The position numbers and the translations under genes were made by a program. A stretch of DNA of 64,000 nucleotides from JAYEHL01 sp041653935 (GTDB lineage: Bacteria; Chloroflexota; Dehalococcoidia; E44-bin15), in the NCBI GenBank assembly GCA_041653935.1, contig JBAZEO010000001.1, forward strand, positions 434,001 through 498,000. Reading direction: 5' to 3'. Shown here in pieces: positions 28,101-36,959 of the stretch; within the stretch, counting starts at the first letter, position 1; each line of letters starts with the position of its first letter. The notes beneath the pieces were generated by a model. It did no database searches. It saw only the letters and a list, made by a program, of their open reading frames with translations, and was not told where the DNA came from.

Positions 28101-31100
28101 GCAGCGGCACTGCGGGACCACCGCTGCAGGGATATGCCGGCGGCGCCAGCAATTACTCAACTAAACCTGGCTGGGGCCCGGGCTACAATTATCGTCAATC
28201 ACTCAATATCAGTAACAGTATCAGTGGCTACTGCAACTCTGGAGGAACTGTAACTACCGTTGGCGAGTATACTATTCATACATTCACAACTGTAGGAGAT
28301 AATTGCTTTGTCGCTGGTGCGGCTGGTAATGTAGATATTCTGGTAGTGGGAGGCGGCGGCAGCGGCGGCGGCGCTTATCCAGCATATTCCAGTGCAGGAG
28401 GAGGAGGAGGAGGAGGGGTGATCTACAGCACCGGTTATTCCATTACTGCCGGTACACATTCTGTAGTCGTAGGAGATGGAGGTGCAGGCGAGTATGGCCA
28501 TTCAGGTCTCAACGGAGGGGACAGCTCGTTCGGTTCCCAAATAGCATACGGAGGAGGAGGAGGAGGAGAACAAGAAAATGGTCTGAATGGCGCCTCCGGA
28601 GGAGGAGCTGCATCGTACATGGGGACTTACGATCACGGAATCGCGTCGCACGGCAGTCAGGGGTACGCCGGTGGGCATGCTTATTGGGCCGGCCTGTATT
28701 GGCACAGAGCTGCTGCTGGCGGCGGAGGCGGCGCCGGTGGGGTAGGCACCAACGCAGGGAGCGATGATGGCGGTGAGGGAGGACCTGGGTACGCTTGTAG
28801 CATAAGCGGAGCATCCGTTACTTATGCCGGCGGCGGAGGCGGCGGTGTTTACGATGGAACCCGTGGCGGCGGAGGCGCTGGGGGAGGAGGCAATGGGGGA
28901 GACAGCTCTGATGGCAATAATGGTACAGATGGCCTCGGCGGCGGCGGCGGCGGCGCAGGATGTTGGGCATCCAGCGTACGTGGAGGCGACGGCGGCTCAG
29001 GCATAGTCATAGTAAGGTGCAAAACTTCTGATTTCTCATGTCCTGCCCTGACCAACTACCAGATGAAGCTGACGGTCAGTAATGCAAGCGGAACCAGTTC
29101 CGGTTCCACGGTATATCTTAACGGTTCTTCACTTAGCTGGCCCTACGATATCAGGTTTACCAAGTCAGACGGCTCCACCCTGCTTGACTACTGGATAGAA
29201 ACATACGACTCAACTACTGCAACAGTATGGGTAGAGTTCGATTCAATCCCTGCCGGTGGAACGACCCAGTTCTATATATATTATTCCAAAGCGAGCGATA
29301 CGGATGGCAGTAATGGAGATAATACCTTCATATTCTTTGATGATTTCAATGATAACTCAATAAATGGCAGCAAATGGACAACAGTTTCAGGAGGCGGGGG
29401 CAGTATAGCAGAAACAGGCCAGGAAATACGGGTGACTTCCGCTGGCCTTAACAGGATATACTTGAGATCCCAGAGCAGCTTCTCCGCGCCATATATCCTG
29501 GACTTAATGGCAAAAAGGTCGGAAAATATAGAAGTAGCGATCCATTGGGATGGCACGGTAAGTGGCACGTATGACCAGCCTGTTAACGGTTATCTTGCAC
29601 CCCAGTATGTTGGTTGGAGTGGTACAAACTTATTACTATATAGATACGTATCTGGATCCCAAACTCAGCTTGATGTATATAGTATAAGCCTAGACGCCAA
29701 TTACCATAATTACAGCACAGTAGCAAAAAGCTGTACCGGCATTGACGTCTATTACGATAACTCTCTGATTTTGGATACTACCGATAGAACAAGGCAGAGC
29801 GGCTACATAGGTTTATCCGCTAGAGAAACACCTTCCGCAGCGAATGCATATTACGACAACGTCAGGATACGCAAGTATGCTTCCACGGCGCCTACATGGG
29901 GAACGTGGGGAAGCGTAGAGTGCTCCACGGAGCCTGCGGCGGGCGGCGGCGGCGGAGCTGGTGCGGCAGGCGCTAATGCCACAAGCGGGGTGGGCGGAAA
30001 CGGAGGAGCCGGAGTGAGCCAGAGTGCCACATTCGGTTTCGGAGTGGGAGCCAGCGGCTGGTTCGCCGGCGGCGGCGGCGGCGGTTCCGGCTTTACCCCG
30101 GGGTCTGGCGGCACAGGAGGCGGTGGTGCCGGCGGAAAAACTACTAATGGAGGAGCCGGCACAGCCAATACCGGCGGCGGCGGCGGCGGAACTACCGGCT
30201 CTAGCCGAACTGGAGGCGCCGGCGGCAGCGGCGTTGTTATTATCCAATACGGAGCACCCTTTTTCACCCTGCTCACAAGCGCGGGTGCCGGCGGCAATGT
30301 CACAACACCCGCACCTCCGGGAGCCAATTATTTAGCGGGGACGATCGCTTCTATTGTAGCTGTTCCCGACCAGTGTTATATCTTTGCTAACTGGAGCGGC
30401 ACAGGCGTGGATGCCGGCAAGGTAGCCGATCCCAGCGCCGCTTCTACTAATATAACGATGAGCGCCGATTACAACGTCCAGGCCAACTTTACTTTTTCAA
30501 CCAGCAACAACTCGCTCTCGCTGACCGCAGACCCGGTTGGGGGAGGTGAGCCTTACTTCATAGGATCCAGCCCCTTTACCTGCGGCACCAATGTCTCTAT
30601 CTTCGCTGATACTAATGAAGATTGGACTTTTGACGGATGGACCCCGACAGACGGGATTGCCGATGCCAACGCATCGGATACCACTGTTCTAATGACAGCT
30701 AACCGTTCCCTGACCGCTCATTATACCGAGGGTACACCGCAGGGACCTACCCCTACGCCAATTTACTATCTAACCTCAATGGCATTAACACGATTTGTTA
30801 CTGCCGATAATTTCAGCCTTAACGAGAGCGGGGGCTTGATATTGGCCAGTATGACAGCATGTACCAATACCAGCATGGGCAAATTTGTAGAAAAGCAGTT
30901 GACAATATATCTGATGCAACGGCCACTTTACCTTCTGCCGGAAGAAAGCATCTGGGGAGAAGACACTGTCAGCGCGCTCGACACCCTGCGCTTTTCCGGA
31001 ACACATAACTCGATCAGCGGAAACGTAAAGGTCAACGGAACAGTCACAGTTGCTGCTACAGCTGCCGCTAACGATATTGACGGCACTTTGACTTGCCATG

Positions 31101-31789
31101 AGATTTCATGGTTGCCAGATCCTCCTGGTACTGTAAACCTGAGCAAACTAGATTATACTCAGATTGTAACAACAGAGTATGTGAATAATTCCATGCCGGT
31201 GTTATGGCCGGCACAGCAATACTTCACCACGAACCTGTCGCTTGGAATACAGGTGCTGAACGATTCGATCCGTGAATATGTATTCACAGGGGATGTCGAT
31301 CTACACTCGGTGAACGGGGTCTGGGTGGATAACTCCTCGTCCAGCCAGACTTTAAAAACGGGAATATATTACAGCCCGGGCACAATAACACTGGCGGACA
31401 CCTATACCAAGGGCCAAGTAACATTCATCGCCAACAGAATCATCATCAACAACAATGATACCGGCGGACTCATCACCCCTGTAATAATGCTCGTGCCCTA
31501 CCGAGAGGAATTGCTCTTCTGGGCCAACGGTAGCTTAGGCAGCACAACGACGGATTATGACGGAGCTATACTAATACGTGGGATTTCAGACTGGCATGCC
31601 TGCGTCAACCTTGAAGGAGTGCTGTATGCTCCTAATGGAGAGATAGAGCTGGCCGGCAGCGGAAGGACCGGGTGGTTTGGATACACTGAGCCAGCTTCTA
31701 TATATGGCAGCGCCCTCGTGGGAAAAGACCTGAGCATTGGTAATTCAGTAGCAGGATCAGGATCGTATTGGAATTTCTATAGGTACTAA
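25115..31789 (+). CDS. Giant prepilin-like modular surface protein (2,224 aa)
   Basis: It has a prepilin leader MKSSKG, FSLIEVITAL and Glu at +5 (E11); residues 1-128 look like a PilW-type minor pilin. Then come a Pro-Thr linker (about 129-150), a LamG-like domain (about 329-503), glycine-rich module 1 (about 512-788), a LamG-like fragment (about 790-850), a second Pro-Thr linker, glycine-rich module 2a (about 874-1019), the start of a DUF2341-like domain (about 1020-1036), complete glycine-rich module 3 (about 1040-1302), the rest of DUF2341 plus a lectin-like part (1309-1607), module 2b (1608-1712), two bacterial B-repeat-like domains (about 1715-1870) and a C-terminal beta-rich part. The modules are nested. 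It is probably a pilus-tip adhesin or a surface-anchored fibre (inference). It shares the transcript with the prepilin upstream and the PilX-like gene downstream. Confidence 0.85.
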   Translation: MKSSKGFSLIEVITALAVVSILLPVVGIVFYNLFVIPPDKVARLNLNNELALLSSFLYNDAHIADNFSAGDSPYYGNFTWIDYTTGNHYIVSYYATCPDTSNTSCNNQIIRHVTRENFSESSPTPTPTPTSTPTPPPTPTPTAVPDIETYTYCTGVSGSAQNKWAWAKAWNNSEWFTLGRPTTDSNFFEASNRSEINAYPSDYVALCAADNSSWGNTDTTPPLDYAADSQLYTININQVRDSITGLSLTWTGYGGAFTQNTTVKMWDHVGGGHWDTFISLSDPGNKNIATYVYNVSGVGTKNYVQPADLNVHILVSSDNGDMAPEDTNFGDALYFNGSNSSTVTANCSAAPTDTFTFEAWVKATETHDIDTESTSGTSGDSGQHYVFYPPDGGASNAGVGLSVGTNGISVYENGSGYMPAVAVYSGSLGTAWNHIAVVYSSNVAKIYLNGDLVETGNTSTKGTAYAPCAIGGGSYGYFSGTIDEVRLWNVALTEEQIRDNMYKEDPTASGGTTTVVYNSSDSFTPPAGITSVQVLVVGGGGGGGGAYTGATYFNAGGGGGGGVVYNASYPVTPLSPVTVTVGTGGAGGVGYSNGSTYPGDNGLNSSFGSITAYGGGGGGGGHASNISISYGRNGSSGGGAGVYWATNIRGSYGTSGQGNNGGWSYFSLSVPAGGGGGGAGAVGGNASWNGSWTLGGTGGSGSNYSATFGAVGGAGGWFGGGGGGGVQDNIYTPTLKGAGGQGGGGAGGDSTDGVAGTANTGGGGGGAGTHATNQGGSGGSGIVVIKYTGATTSPVGYWKFNDCSTDVGDGKMEDSSTNNNDGTLSSPAPQCAASLDRELTVYTDYIALTVTSGSGPTPTPTIEPKPTPVPTQVAFTSSTTWTVPDGITSIDDILVVAGGGGGGSGQDMFNYCGGGGGGGGFIYNASYGAVTPGANITVTVGPGGAGGTGNNAGTNGSNSVFGSITATGGGGGGNTAGKAGGSGGGGGATTSSYSGGSGTAGPPLQGYAGGASNYSTKPGWGPGYNYRQSLNISNSISGYCNSGGTVTTVGEYTIHTFTTVGDNCFVAGAAGNVDILVVGGGGSGGGAYPAYSSAGGGGGGGVIYSTGYSITAGTHSVVVGDGGAGEYGHSGLNGGDSSFGSQIAYGGGGGGEQENGLNGASGGGAASYMGTYDHGIASHGSQGYAGGHAYWAGLYWHRAAAGGGGGAGGVGTNAGSDDGGEGGPGYACSISGASVTYAGGGGGGVYDGTRGGGGAGGGGNGGDSSDGNNGTDGLGGGGGGAGCWASSVRGGDGGSGIVIVRCKTSDFSCPALTNYQMKLTVSNASGTSSGSTVYLNGSSLSWPYDIRFTKSDGSTLLDYWIETYDSTTATVWVEFDSIPAGGTTQFYIYYSKASDTDGSNGDNTFIFFDDFNDNSINGSKWTTVSGGGGSIAETGQEIRVTSAGLNRIYLRSQSSFSAPYILDLMAKRSENIEVAIHWDGTVSGTYDQPVNGYLAPQYVGWSGTNLLLYRYVSGSQTQLDVYSISLDANYHNYSTVAKSCTGIDVYYDNSLILDTTDRTRQSGYIGLSARETPSAANAYYDNVRIRKYASTAPTWGTWGSVECSTEPAAGGGGGAGAAGANATSGVGGNGGAGVSQSATFGFGVGASGWFAGGGGGGSGFTPGSGGTGGGGAGGKTTNGGAGTANTGGGGGGTTGSSRTGGAGGSGVVIIQYGAPFFTLLTSAGAGGNVTTPAPPGANYLAGTIASIVAVPDQCYIFANWSGTGVDAGKVADPSAASTNITMSADYNVQANFTFSTSNNSLSLTADPVGGGEPYFIGSSPFTCGTNVSIFADTNEDWTFDGWTPTDGIADANASDTTVLMTANRSLTAHYTEGTPQGPTPTPIYYLTSMALTRFVTADNFSLNESGGLILASMTACTNTSMGKFVEKQLTIYLMQRPLYLLPEESIWGEDTVSALDTLRFSGTHNSISGNVKVNGTVTVAATAAANDIDGTLTCHEISWLPDPPGTVNLSKLDYTQIVTTEYVNNSMPVLWPAQQYFTTNLSLGIQVLNDSIREYVFTGDVDLHSVNGVWVDNSSSSQTLKTGIYYSPGTITLADTYTKGQVTFIANRIIINNNDTGGLITPVIMLVPYREELLFWANGSLGSTTTDYDGAILIRGISDWHACVNLEGVLYAPNGEIELAGSGRTGWFGYTEPASIYGSALVGKDLSIGNSVAGSGSYWNFYRY
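26726..26750 (+). repeat. (GGA)8 triplet tract inside the giant gene
   Basis: Eight GGA codons in a row encode eight glycines. Similar GGA and GGC runs recur at 26780-26800, 27850-27873, 28398-28418 and elsewhere in the glycine-rich modules. Slippage would change the glycine count without breaking the frame. Confidence 0.85.
28232..29020 (+). repeat. Glycine-rich module 3, inserted inside a DUF2341-like domain
   Basis: This is a full copy of the module seen at about 26640-27480 (DILVVGGGG start, VIYSTGYSITAG, then SGIVIVRC end). It interrupts the DUF2341-like unit between YRQSLNISNS and PALTNYQMKL, and itself sits between the two halves of glycine-rich module 2. Boundaries are approximate. 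Confidence 0.7.
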
Positions 31790-31800
31790 GAGGGATACTT

Positions 31801-32766
31801 GTGAAAACTAAAAAAGGCCAGATTCTAGTACTTGTGCTGATGCTGATGGCAGTGGGACTGATAATCATGTCACCATTGCTCAGGTATCTGGATAGCAGCT
31901 TCAATGTGTATTCCAACAAATGGAATGAGGCCATGGCCTACTACACCGCTGATGCAATGATTGGAAAAATCTTCAACGACCTGTATGCGGCAAAAGATAT
32001 TTATATATTGAATAATGCTGATACCTCAAGATATAACAATGAATCCGCAACAGGATGGCTCAACGGCTTCAAAATCAACACGTCAATCAGTAAATCGATC
32101 GCATTTAACCCACCCCCCCCCAACCAAGAAGCGGGCTGGATATATCTGGACCCGGCATGCTCCTTTGGTCTTGACACACTGGCGCACGATGACACTCACT
32201 ACTTTCCGTTATATCTAAACGGCGGGATGAACGTAACAGTTAACTGGTACTTCATGGATCAACGATCTGGAACCTGCAATTATAACTGTTCAGGCAGCAT
32301 GAAGATTACATATGAAAATGGCTCAACAGTGAAAGACGGCAACGGCTCAGATGTAGCTACCGGAGCAATCAGCAACGGCCTCAGTGTCGCGTTTGATAAA
32401 CAGCTCAGCTGGGACGTTCCGGAAAGTGGGACCGGAAACTACACCATACAATTTCAAAATCTAGCCTATCGCTTCACAGGAAGCAGCTGCAGTACTAACC
32501 AATCCCGCGACATGGAGGTTATGTACGAGCCACCCACTTACAGCGGCATCGGAGAGACGGGTTACACGTGGGTCAGGCTGGGAGACACTATTGAAGGTAA
32601 GGTATATCAATACGAGGATTACACCATTACAACTATAGCAACCCTAGCCGCCACTGACACTGACATAGTACGCTTAGATGTCTGTGTGCGCCAGTTACCC
32701 GGACCTGGATATTACTGGCTGCCGCAGGAACTGGTAGTATTAACCTGGCAGTTGACATATCTTTAG
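31801..32766 (+). CDS. PilX-like minor pilin
   Basis: The 321-aa protein starts at GTG (AGAGGG upstream) with MKTKKG and a long hydrophobic helix QILVLVLMLMAVGLIIMSP. As in PilX/GspK-type minor pilins the +5 Glu is absent (Leu11), and an AYYTADAM segment resembles the AFQAAEA motif of PilX. The remainder is a beta-rich extracellular part with paired cysteines. Members of this class usually sit at the pilus tip and prime assembly. It follows the giant gene by 11 nt and ends the minor-pilin transcript. Confidence 0.78.
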   Translation: MKTKKGQILVLVLMLMAVGLIIMSPLLRYLDSSFNVYSNKWNEAMAYYTADAMIGKIFNDLYAAKDIYILNNADTSRYNNESATGWLNGFKINTSISKSIAFNPPPPNQEAGWIYLDPACSFGLDTLAHDDTHYFPLYLNGGMNVTVNWYFMDQRSGTCNYNCSGSMKITYENGSTVKDGNGSDVATGAISNGLSVAFDKQLSWDVPESGTGNYTIQFQNLAYRFTGSSCSTNQSRDMEVMYEPPTYSGIGETGYTWVRLGDTIEGKVYQYEDYTITTIATLAATDTDIVRLDVCVRQLPGPGYYWLPQELVVLTWQLTYL

Positions 32767-32794
32767 GAACCGGGGATGAGGTGGAATTCTTCTG

Positions 32795-32828
32795 AGGAAA
32801 GACGGAGGAGTGTTTTCCTTTATTTTTG
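32795..32828 (+). terminator. Possible weak terminator after the PilX-like gene
   Basis: AGGAAA (32795-32800) can pair with TTTCCT (32814-32819), followed by a T-rich stretch. The stem is only 6 bp. A longer hairpin without T-run follows (CAGGGAGAG at 32849-32857 / CTCTCCCTG at 32875-32883). Confidence 0.35.
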
Positions 32829-32895
32829 AAATTAGCATTGGAAACTAACAGGGAGAGGATAATAAATTTATCGGCTCTCCCTGCAGCGCAGGTGC

Positions 32896-32924
32896 TTGAC
32901 ATTTAATTATTTTCATAGTACATT
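32896..32924 (+). promoter_or_regulatory. Promoter of pilN-pilO-pilM-pilD
   Basis: TTGACA (32896-32901), 17-nt spacer, TACATT (32919-32924), 32 nt before the pilN GTG. Confidence 0.75.
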
Positions 32925-32956
32925 CCTTTAACATAGTCTTTAAAAAAGGATTTATT

Positions 32957-33586
32957 GTGACATTACAACAACCATCTGAAAGACGGCCCAAAACGATAGA
33001 CATCAATCTTCTTCCGTCTGAATACCGTCCGGCAAAAAAATCACGGCTAAACATAATATTATACGTAACGATTTTTGTGCTTGTTTGCGCCGTTGCCGTA
33101 CTCATTGTTATGAAATCTGGCGTGGATAGTGATAGCAACTCTCTTAAGGCAGAGTTGAGCAGCCTTCAACAAGAGCTGGGAACATTACAGGAGAATAAAA
33201 ACGAGGCGGATGGAATAAAAAGCCAGATCACCGCTGTTCAAAATCAACTTGCCATCGTGCAAGCGGATGACCAGACCTTCCACAACAGTAGTATATTATG
33301 GTCACAGGTAATAACTGAAATAGACGACCTCGTTCCAAGCAGCAAAATCACTTTATCAAGCATAAGCACTGCTACAGATGCTACAGGTAAAGCAACAGCG
33401 TCACTGAGCGGCACGTCCACTCGAAAAACATATGTTTATGATTTGGTGGTAGCCCTTAACGAAAGCGACTTTTTTACTGATATTGGCTTTAGCTTCGGTG
33501 ATTGTCCGGATATAGAAAGCTGCAATTTTCACATCGAGGCTTTTGTAAGTAATATATCTCAAATGGAAGGCGGAGTTAATGAATAA
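32957..33586 (+). CDS. pilN: Type IV pilus assembly protein PilN-like
   Basis: The 209-aa protein has the PilN pattern: an N-terminal cytoplasmic motif IDINLLPSEYR (14-24) that docks into PilM, one membrane helix (about 33-52), a coiled coil (about 60-100), and a ferredoxin-like periplasmic or extracellular domain. It starts at GTG with AAAAAGGA 6 nt upstream. It belongs to the alignment complex that links the motor and platform. The gene order here is N-O-M rather than the usual M-N-O. It overlaps pilO by 8 nt. Confidence 0.88.
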   Translation: MTLQQPSERRPKTIDINLLPSEYRPAKKSRLNIILYVTIFVLVCAVAVLIVMKSGVDSDSNSLKAELSSLQQELGTLQENKNEADGIKSQITAVQNQLAIVQADDQTFHNSSILWSQVITEIDDLVPSSKITLSSISTATDATGKATASLSGTSTRKTYVYDLVVALNESDFFTDIGFSFGDCPDIESCNFHIEAFVSNISQMEGGVNE

Positions 33587-34202
33587 ACTCTCGCTTGGCA
33601 AGTTTTCCAAAGGAAACCTTTCATCAATGAAACTGCCGAAAGGCATTTCTATTACACAGGTGGTTTTAATTTTAGTTTGTATTGTTCTCTTGGTAATGAC
33701 AGTTTACTTTGCTATATCATACTTCGGTGCTATAAGTGAAAGAACAGATTTAAACAGAAATATTCAGTTGAAACAGCAGCAAATAAATAGCATCGGGGGC
33801 CTCCAGAATATTGCAGCCCTTCAAAGCCAGCTTGAGGGTGCACAACAGGATTTAATCGATGACTCTCCGTTCCCTTTTGAGATAGACGATATCGAAACAA
33901 CGAGGTTGATACTTCAAGCTGCAACAGACGCACACATCTCCTGCCTCCAATACAATCCTGCATCGGCGGATAGAGCCACATCTATCAATGGTCATCCGTA
34001 TATAGACAATAGCTTCTCAATATCATCCTCCGGCGTAAGCTCAGCAGGAGAGAGGATCAGCAGAGTTATTAGATTCCTTAATAACATTGAGGAATTACCA
34101 TATAACGCTATAAGAATTAGCGGACTCAGTATATCCAGGGTGGGAGAAGAGGATGATACGTGGTCAGTCGGTTTTTCTCTATCTATCTTATCCCAACAAT
34201 AA
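33579..34202 (+). CDS. pilO: Type IV pilus assembly protein PilO-like
   Basis: The 207-aa protein has a basic cytoplasmic start, one membrane helix (about 27-50), a coiled coil and a C-terminal ferredoxin-like domain ending in SVGFSLSILSQQ. This layout and its place directly after pilN identify it as PilO, the partner of PilN in the alignment complex. Sequence conservation in this family is low, so identity rests on architecture and context. The ribosome site lies inside pilN. Confidence 0.8.
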   Translation: MNKLSLGKFSKGNLSSMKLPKGISITQVVLILVCIVLLVMTVYFAISYFGAISERTDLNRNIQLKQQQINSIGGLQNIAALQSQLEGAQQDLIDDSPFPFEIDDIETTRLILQAATDAHISCLQYNPASADRATSINGHPYIDNSFSISSSGVSSAGERISRVIRFLNNIEELPYNAIRISGLSISRVGEEDDTWSVGFSLSILSQQ

Positions 34203-34237
34203 AAGAGCGGCCTGATGTTTATTAAGGAGCGCCATTT

Positions 34238-35878
34238 ATGAAACGCCTGAAGATGCCTAGAATACCAACAAGAATACCTTTGCCTGACCTGCCGAGCATT
34301 CATCGCCGCTCCTCACGAGAATCCAGTGATACAACAAAGAATGACGTCATACCGGCACCTGTAACTGAGACAGCACAAGATACGAAACCTGTAGAACAAA
34401 CAAAAGAAGTTAATGATGTCGGACATCGCAAAGTAAACATTCCCAAAATACCCCTACCCAGCATATCCAAACCGAGCGCCCGCAAGCTGAGCGTGCCTAA
34501 GATACCCCTTCCCGGTATATCCATGCCGAGTAGATCTAAAAAATCATCTCCACAGGAAGAAAAGGTACAACCTGAAATCAATGAAAACATTACACCGATA
34601 GCAGCTTCGGCAAGCAGTGCCGATGCCACCGCACAGCCGGAAGAGAAAGCAACGCCGAAAGTCAGCATTTTTAAAAGAAACATCTTTAAAAAGCCTTCAA
34701 GCCATCAAACAAAAGAAAAAGAGGCCGTCAAGGAACCCGCGACTCCTCCGTCAACAGAACACGAATTATCTACTGACGCATTCTCCATATCCGGGCAACA
34801 GGTAAAAACCGTAACAACCGCGGAGAGTGCAGCTGCACCTCAACTAGGAGAGACCAAGCCTGCCCCAGAAGCACCTAAGGCAAAGGGCAAATCCAAAATC
34901 AGCATGCCTAAGCTTTCAAAGGTTAGCATGCCAAGTATGTCGCTAGGTAAAGGTGGAGCTAAATCTACGAGCAAACGCGTTAAAGGTAGCTCCAAATCTA
35001 CAGGCAAACGCATTTTAGCTGTAACTATTGAAGGCACTGATATCAGGCTATTAAGCTATCATAATCAATCAGTGGAATCATGGAAAAGCGTATCATTTGA
35101 CGCCCATCTCCTCAAAATGGGCCAGGTAGCTGATCCCGAAGGTCTTGGGGAAGTTATCAAAAAAGCGATAACAGGTATCGAAACTAACAGGTGTTACGTA
35201 ATTTGCGCTCTGCCAGGTCTAAGATCTGTCTCCCGTATCATCACCATCCCAAATGTCGGTAAAAAAGAGCTTGACGCCGTAGTGCCCCGCGAAGTCAGAA
35301 GAACTATGACAGTTTCCGAAGAGGATAACTACTTTCACTGGCAGATTCTCCCATCAGAGACGGAAACGACTCAAACACATGTATTTCTCTTGGCAGTGCC
35401 TAAAGAACCAATGTCATTATTATTACGCGCATTCAGCCATGCTGGACTTAATCCTTCCAATATAGATCTGAAACCTTTAGCCCTGATGAGAGCAATTAAC
35501 CAGAAGGACGCGATCATCGCAAATTGCGAAGGCAATAGCATGGAACTTGTAATCGTTTCAAACGATATACCTGTCTTGATACGCAGCGTGTTTCTGGGAG
35601 AAGGTGTGATAAACCAGGATTTTGCCGTCGGAAGAATCAGCGACGAGCTAGGGCGCACGATAGTAACATATAACGAAATCAACAAGGAACATCCGTTAGA
35701 TCAGAACATTCCTGTATATCTTACCGGATCAGCAGCGGCAGGCGTACCCTTCGCTCTTAACGTTGCGGCATTGACAGGACGCACGGTACAACCATTAGAA
35801 TCGCCCATACCACTTCCAGCAGATCTCCCCATAGCTGAGTATATGGTCAATATAGGGCTTCTCCTCAAAGTTGTATGA
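34238..35878 (+). CDS. pilM: PilM-like actin-fold protein with long basic N-terminal extension
   Basis: The C-terminal 285 residues or so (from RILAVTIEGTDIRLL) form the actin-like PilM fold that binds the PilN tail. The first 260 residues are unusual: low-complexity, basic and Pro-Ser rich, with repeated short units such as PKIPLPSISKPS, PKIPLPGISMPS and ISMPKLSKVSMPSM. Ordinary PilM is about 350 aa, while this is 546. The extension may anchor to membrane or nucleic acid, or bind another pilus protein (inference). AAGGAG precedes the ATG, and the stop overlaps pilD (ATGA). Confidence 0.82.
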   Translation: MKRLKMPRIPTRIPLPDLPSIHRRSSRESSDTTKNDVIPAPVTETAQDTKPVEQTKEVNDVGHRKVNIPKIPLPSISKPSARKLSVPKIPLPGISMPSRSKKSSPQEEKVQPEINENITPIAASASSADATAQPEEKATPKVSIFKRNIFKKPSSHQTKEKEAVKEPATPPSTEHELSTDAFSISGQQVKTVTTAESAAAPQLGETKPAPEAPKAKGKSKISMPKLSKVSMPSMSLGKGGAKSTSKRVKGSSKSTGKRILAVTIEGTDIRLLSYHNQSVESWKSVSFDAHLLKMGQVADPEGLGEVIKKAITGIETNRCYVICALPGLRSVSRIITIPNVGKKELDAVVPREVRRTMTVSEEDNYFHWQILPSETETTQTHVFLLAVPKEPMSLLLRAFSHAGLNPSNIDLKPLALMRAINQKDAIIANCEGNSMELVIVSNDIPVLIRSVFLGEGVINQDFAVGRISDELGRTIVTYNEINKEHPLDQNIPVYLTGSAAAGVPFALNVAALTGRTVQPLESPIPLPADLPIAEYMVNIGLLLKVV

Positions 35879-36717
35879 CAACTGTCCTTACATCACTCTA
35901 CTTTGCGCTGATCGGACTATTTGTCGGCAGTTTGTTGAATGTATGTATAGACAGGATTCCTGCCGGCGAGTCGATAGTTAAACCGTCCTCCCACTGCTCA
36001 TCCTGTAAAAAAAGGATTCCGCAGAAAGACCTCATCCCACTCATAAGCTATATTTTGCTGAGAGGCCGCTGCAGATACTGCGGAGTCAAGATTACCATCC
36101 GCATCTTCATAGTTGAATTAACTACGGCGATCTTGTTCGGATTGATCACATGGCACTTCCTATCCCACCATGACGGACTGAGCGCACACATTGCTATCCC
36201 TCTTATATATGTCTGTATTTTCACCGTTATTTTCTTCATCGATTTGGAACAGCAGATAATTATCATTCATCCGATAGTTTCTACAGGAATAGTCCTGGCC
36301 CTTATATTCTCGCTGTTCTGGAACGGATTCGGGGAATACTGGCCTCAAGCAAGCATAGCTAACACCTACCTTGACGGAACAGCCAGTGCTCTCCTGGGAG
36401 GGGCCTCAGGCTTCGTCTTCATGATAGTGCCGTACTTAATCGCAAGAGCGCACTACAAAGCTGAAGGCATAGGGCAGGGGGACATATACCTGGGCATTCT
36501 GATCGGTATAGCAACCGGATTCCCGCTGGTTCTCCTGGCTCTGATGATAGGAGTCATTATCGGCGGTGTAACGGCCATTGCCCTGGTAGCCTTACGCCGA
36601 AAAAAGAGGAAGGATATGATACCATTTGGCCCGTTCCTGTCAATCGGAGCTGTGGCAGCCGTGATATGGGGACCGCAGATATTGCACTGGTATTCAAGCT
36701 GGTATCCCGCCGCCTAG
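35875..36717 (+). CDS. pilD: Prepilin peptidase PilD (A24 aspartic protease)
   Basis: Polytopic membrane enzyme (280 aa) that cleaves prepilin leaders after glycine and methylates the new N-terminus. It shows the zinc tetracysteine C41-C44-C66-C69 in the N-terminal methylase part, the catalytic D123 (FIDLEQQ) and the GxGD motif at D203 (GIGQGDIYLG), with about eight membrane segments. It would process the four prepilin-like proteins coded around it. It is coupled to pilM by a 4-nt overlap. Confidence 0.95.
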   Translation: MTTVLTSLYFALIGLFVGSLLNVCIDRIPAGESIVKPSSHCSSCKKRIPQKDLIPLISYILLRGRCRYCGVKITIRIFIVELTTAILFGLITWHFLSHHDGLSAHIAIPLIYVCIFTVIFFIDLEQQIIIIHPIVSTGIVLALIFSLFWNGFGEYWPQASIANTYLDGTASALLGGASGFVFMIVPYLIARAHYKAEGIGQGDIYLGILIGIATGFPLVLLALMIGVIIGGVTAIALVALRRKKRKDMIPFGPFLSIGAVAAVIWGPQILHWYSSWYPAA

Positions 36718-36767
36718 GGAACAATACCTTTGACCTTACTTTTGTATTCAGCAAATCATAAAAAATA

Positions 36768-36795
36768 TTGACAAAACGATTATACGTATGATAAT
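36768..36795 (+). promoter_or_regulatory. pilA promoter, distal (P1)
   Basis: TTGACA (36768-36773), 16-nt spacer, GATAAT (36790-36795). Confidence 0.65.
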
Positions 36796-36847
36796 CTTTC
36801 CTAATCTTCGGCATAACGTGATTTTAGCAAATGCGACTAAGAGAGTA

Positions 36848-36876
36848 TTGACAAATATAAAATAGTATGGTAAGTT
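36848..36876 (+). promoter_or_regulatory. pilA promoter, proximal (P2)
   Basis: TTGACA (36848-36853), 17-nt spacer, extended -10 TGGTAAGTT (TAAGTT at 36871-36876). It is 80 bp downstream of P1. Two tandem promoters suit a highly made major pilin. Confidence 0.55.
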
Positions 36877-36959
36877 AATTCTAGATAAAATTGCATAAAA
36901 TACGACATAGGATATATGTATTGCAAAGAGAAAATATACAAGAAAGGAGGTGATTTAAG

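Noticed and set aside
29813..30327. Long Pro- and Ala-rich minus-strand frames inside the giant pilin gene
   Set aside because: They are antisense readings of GGN glycine codons; no ribosome site, no homology, and the + frame is continuous.
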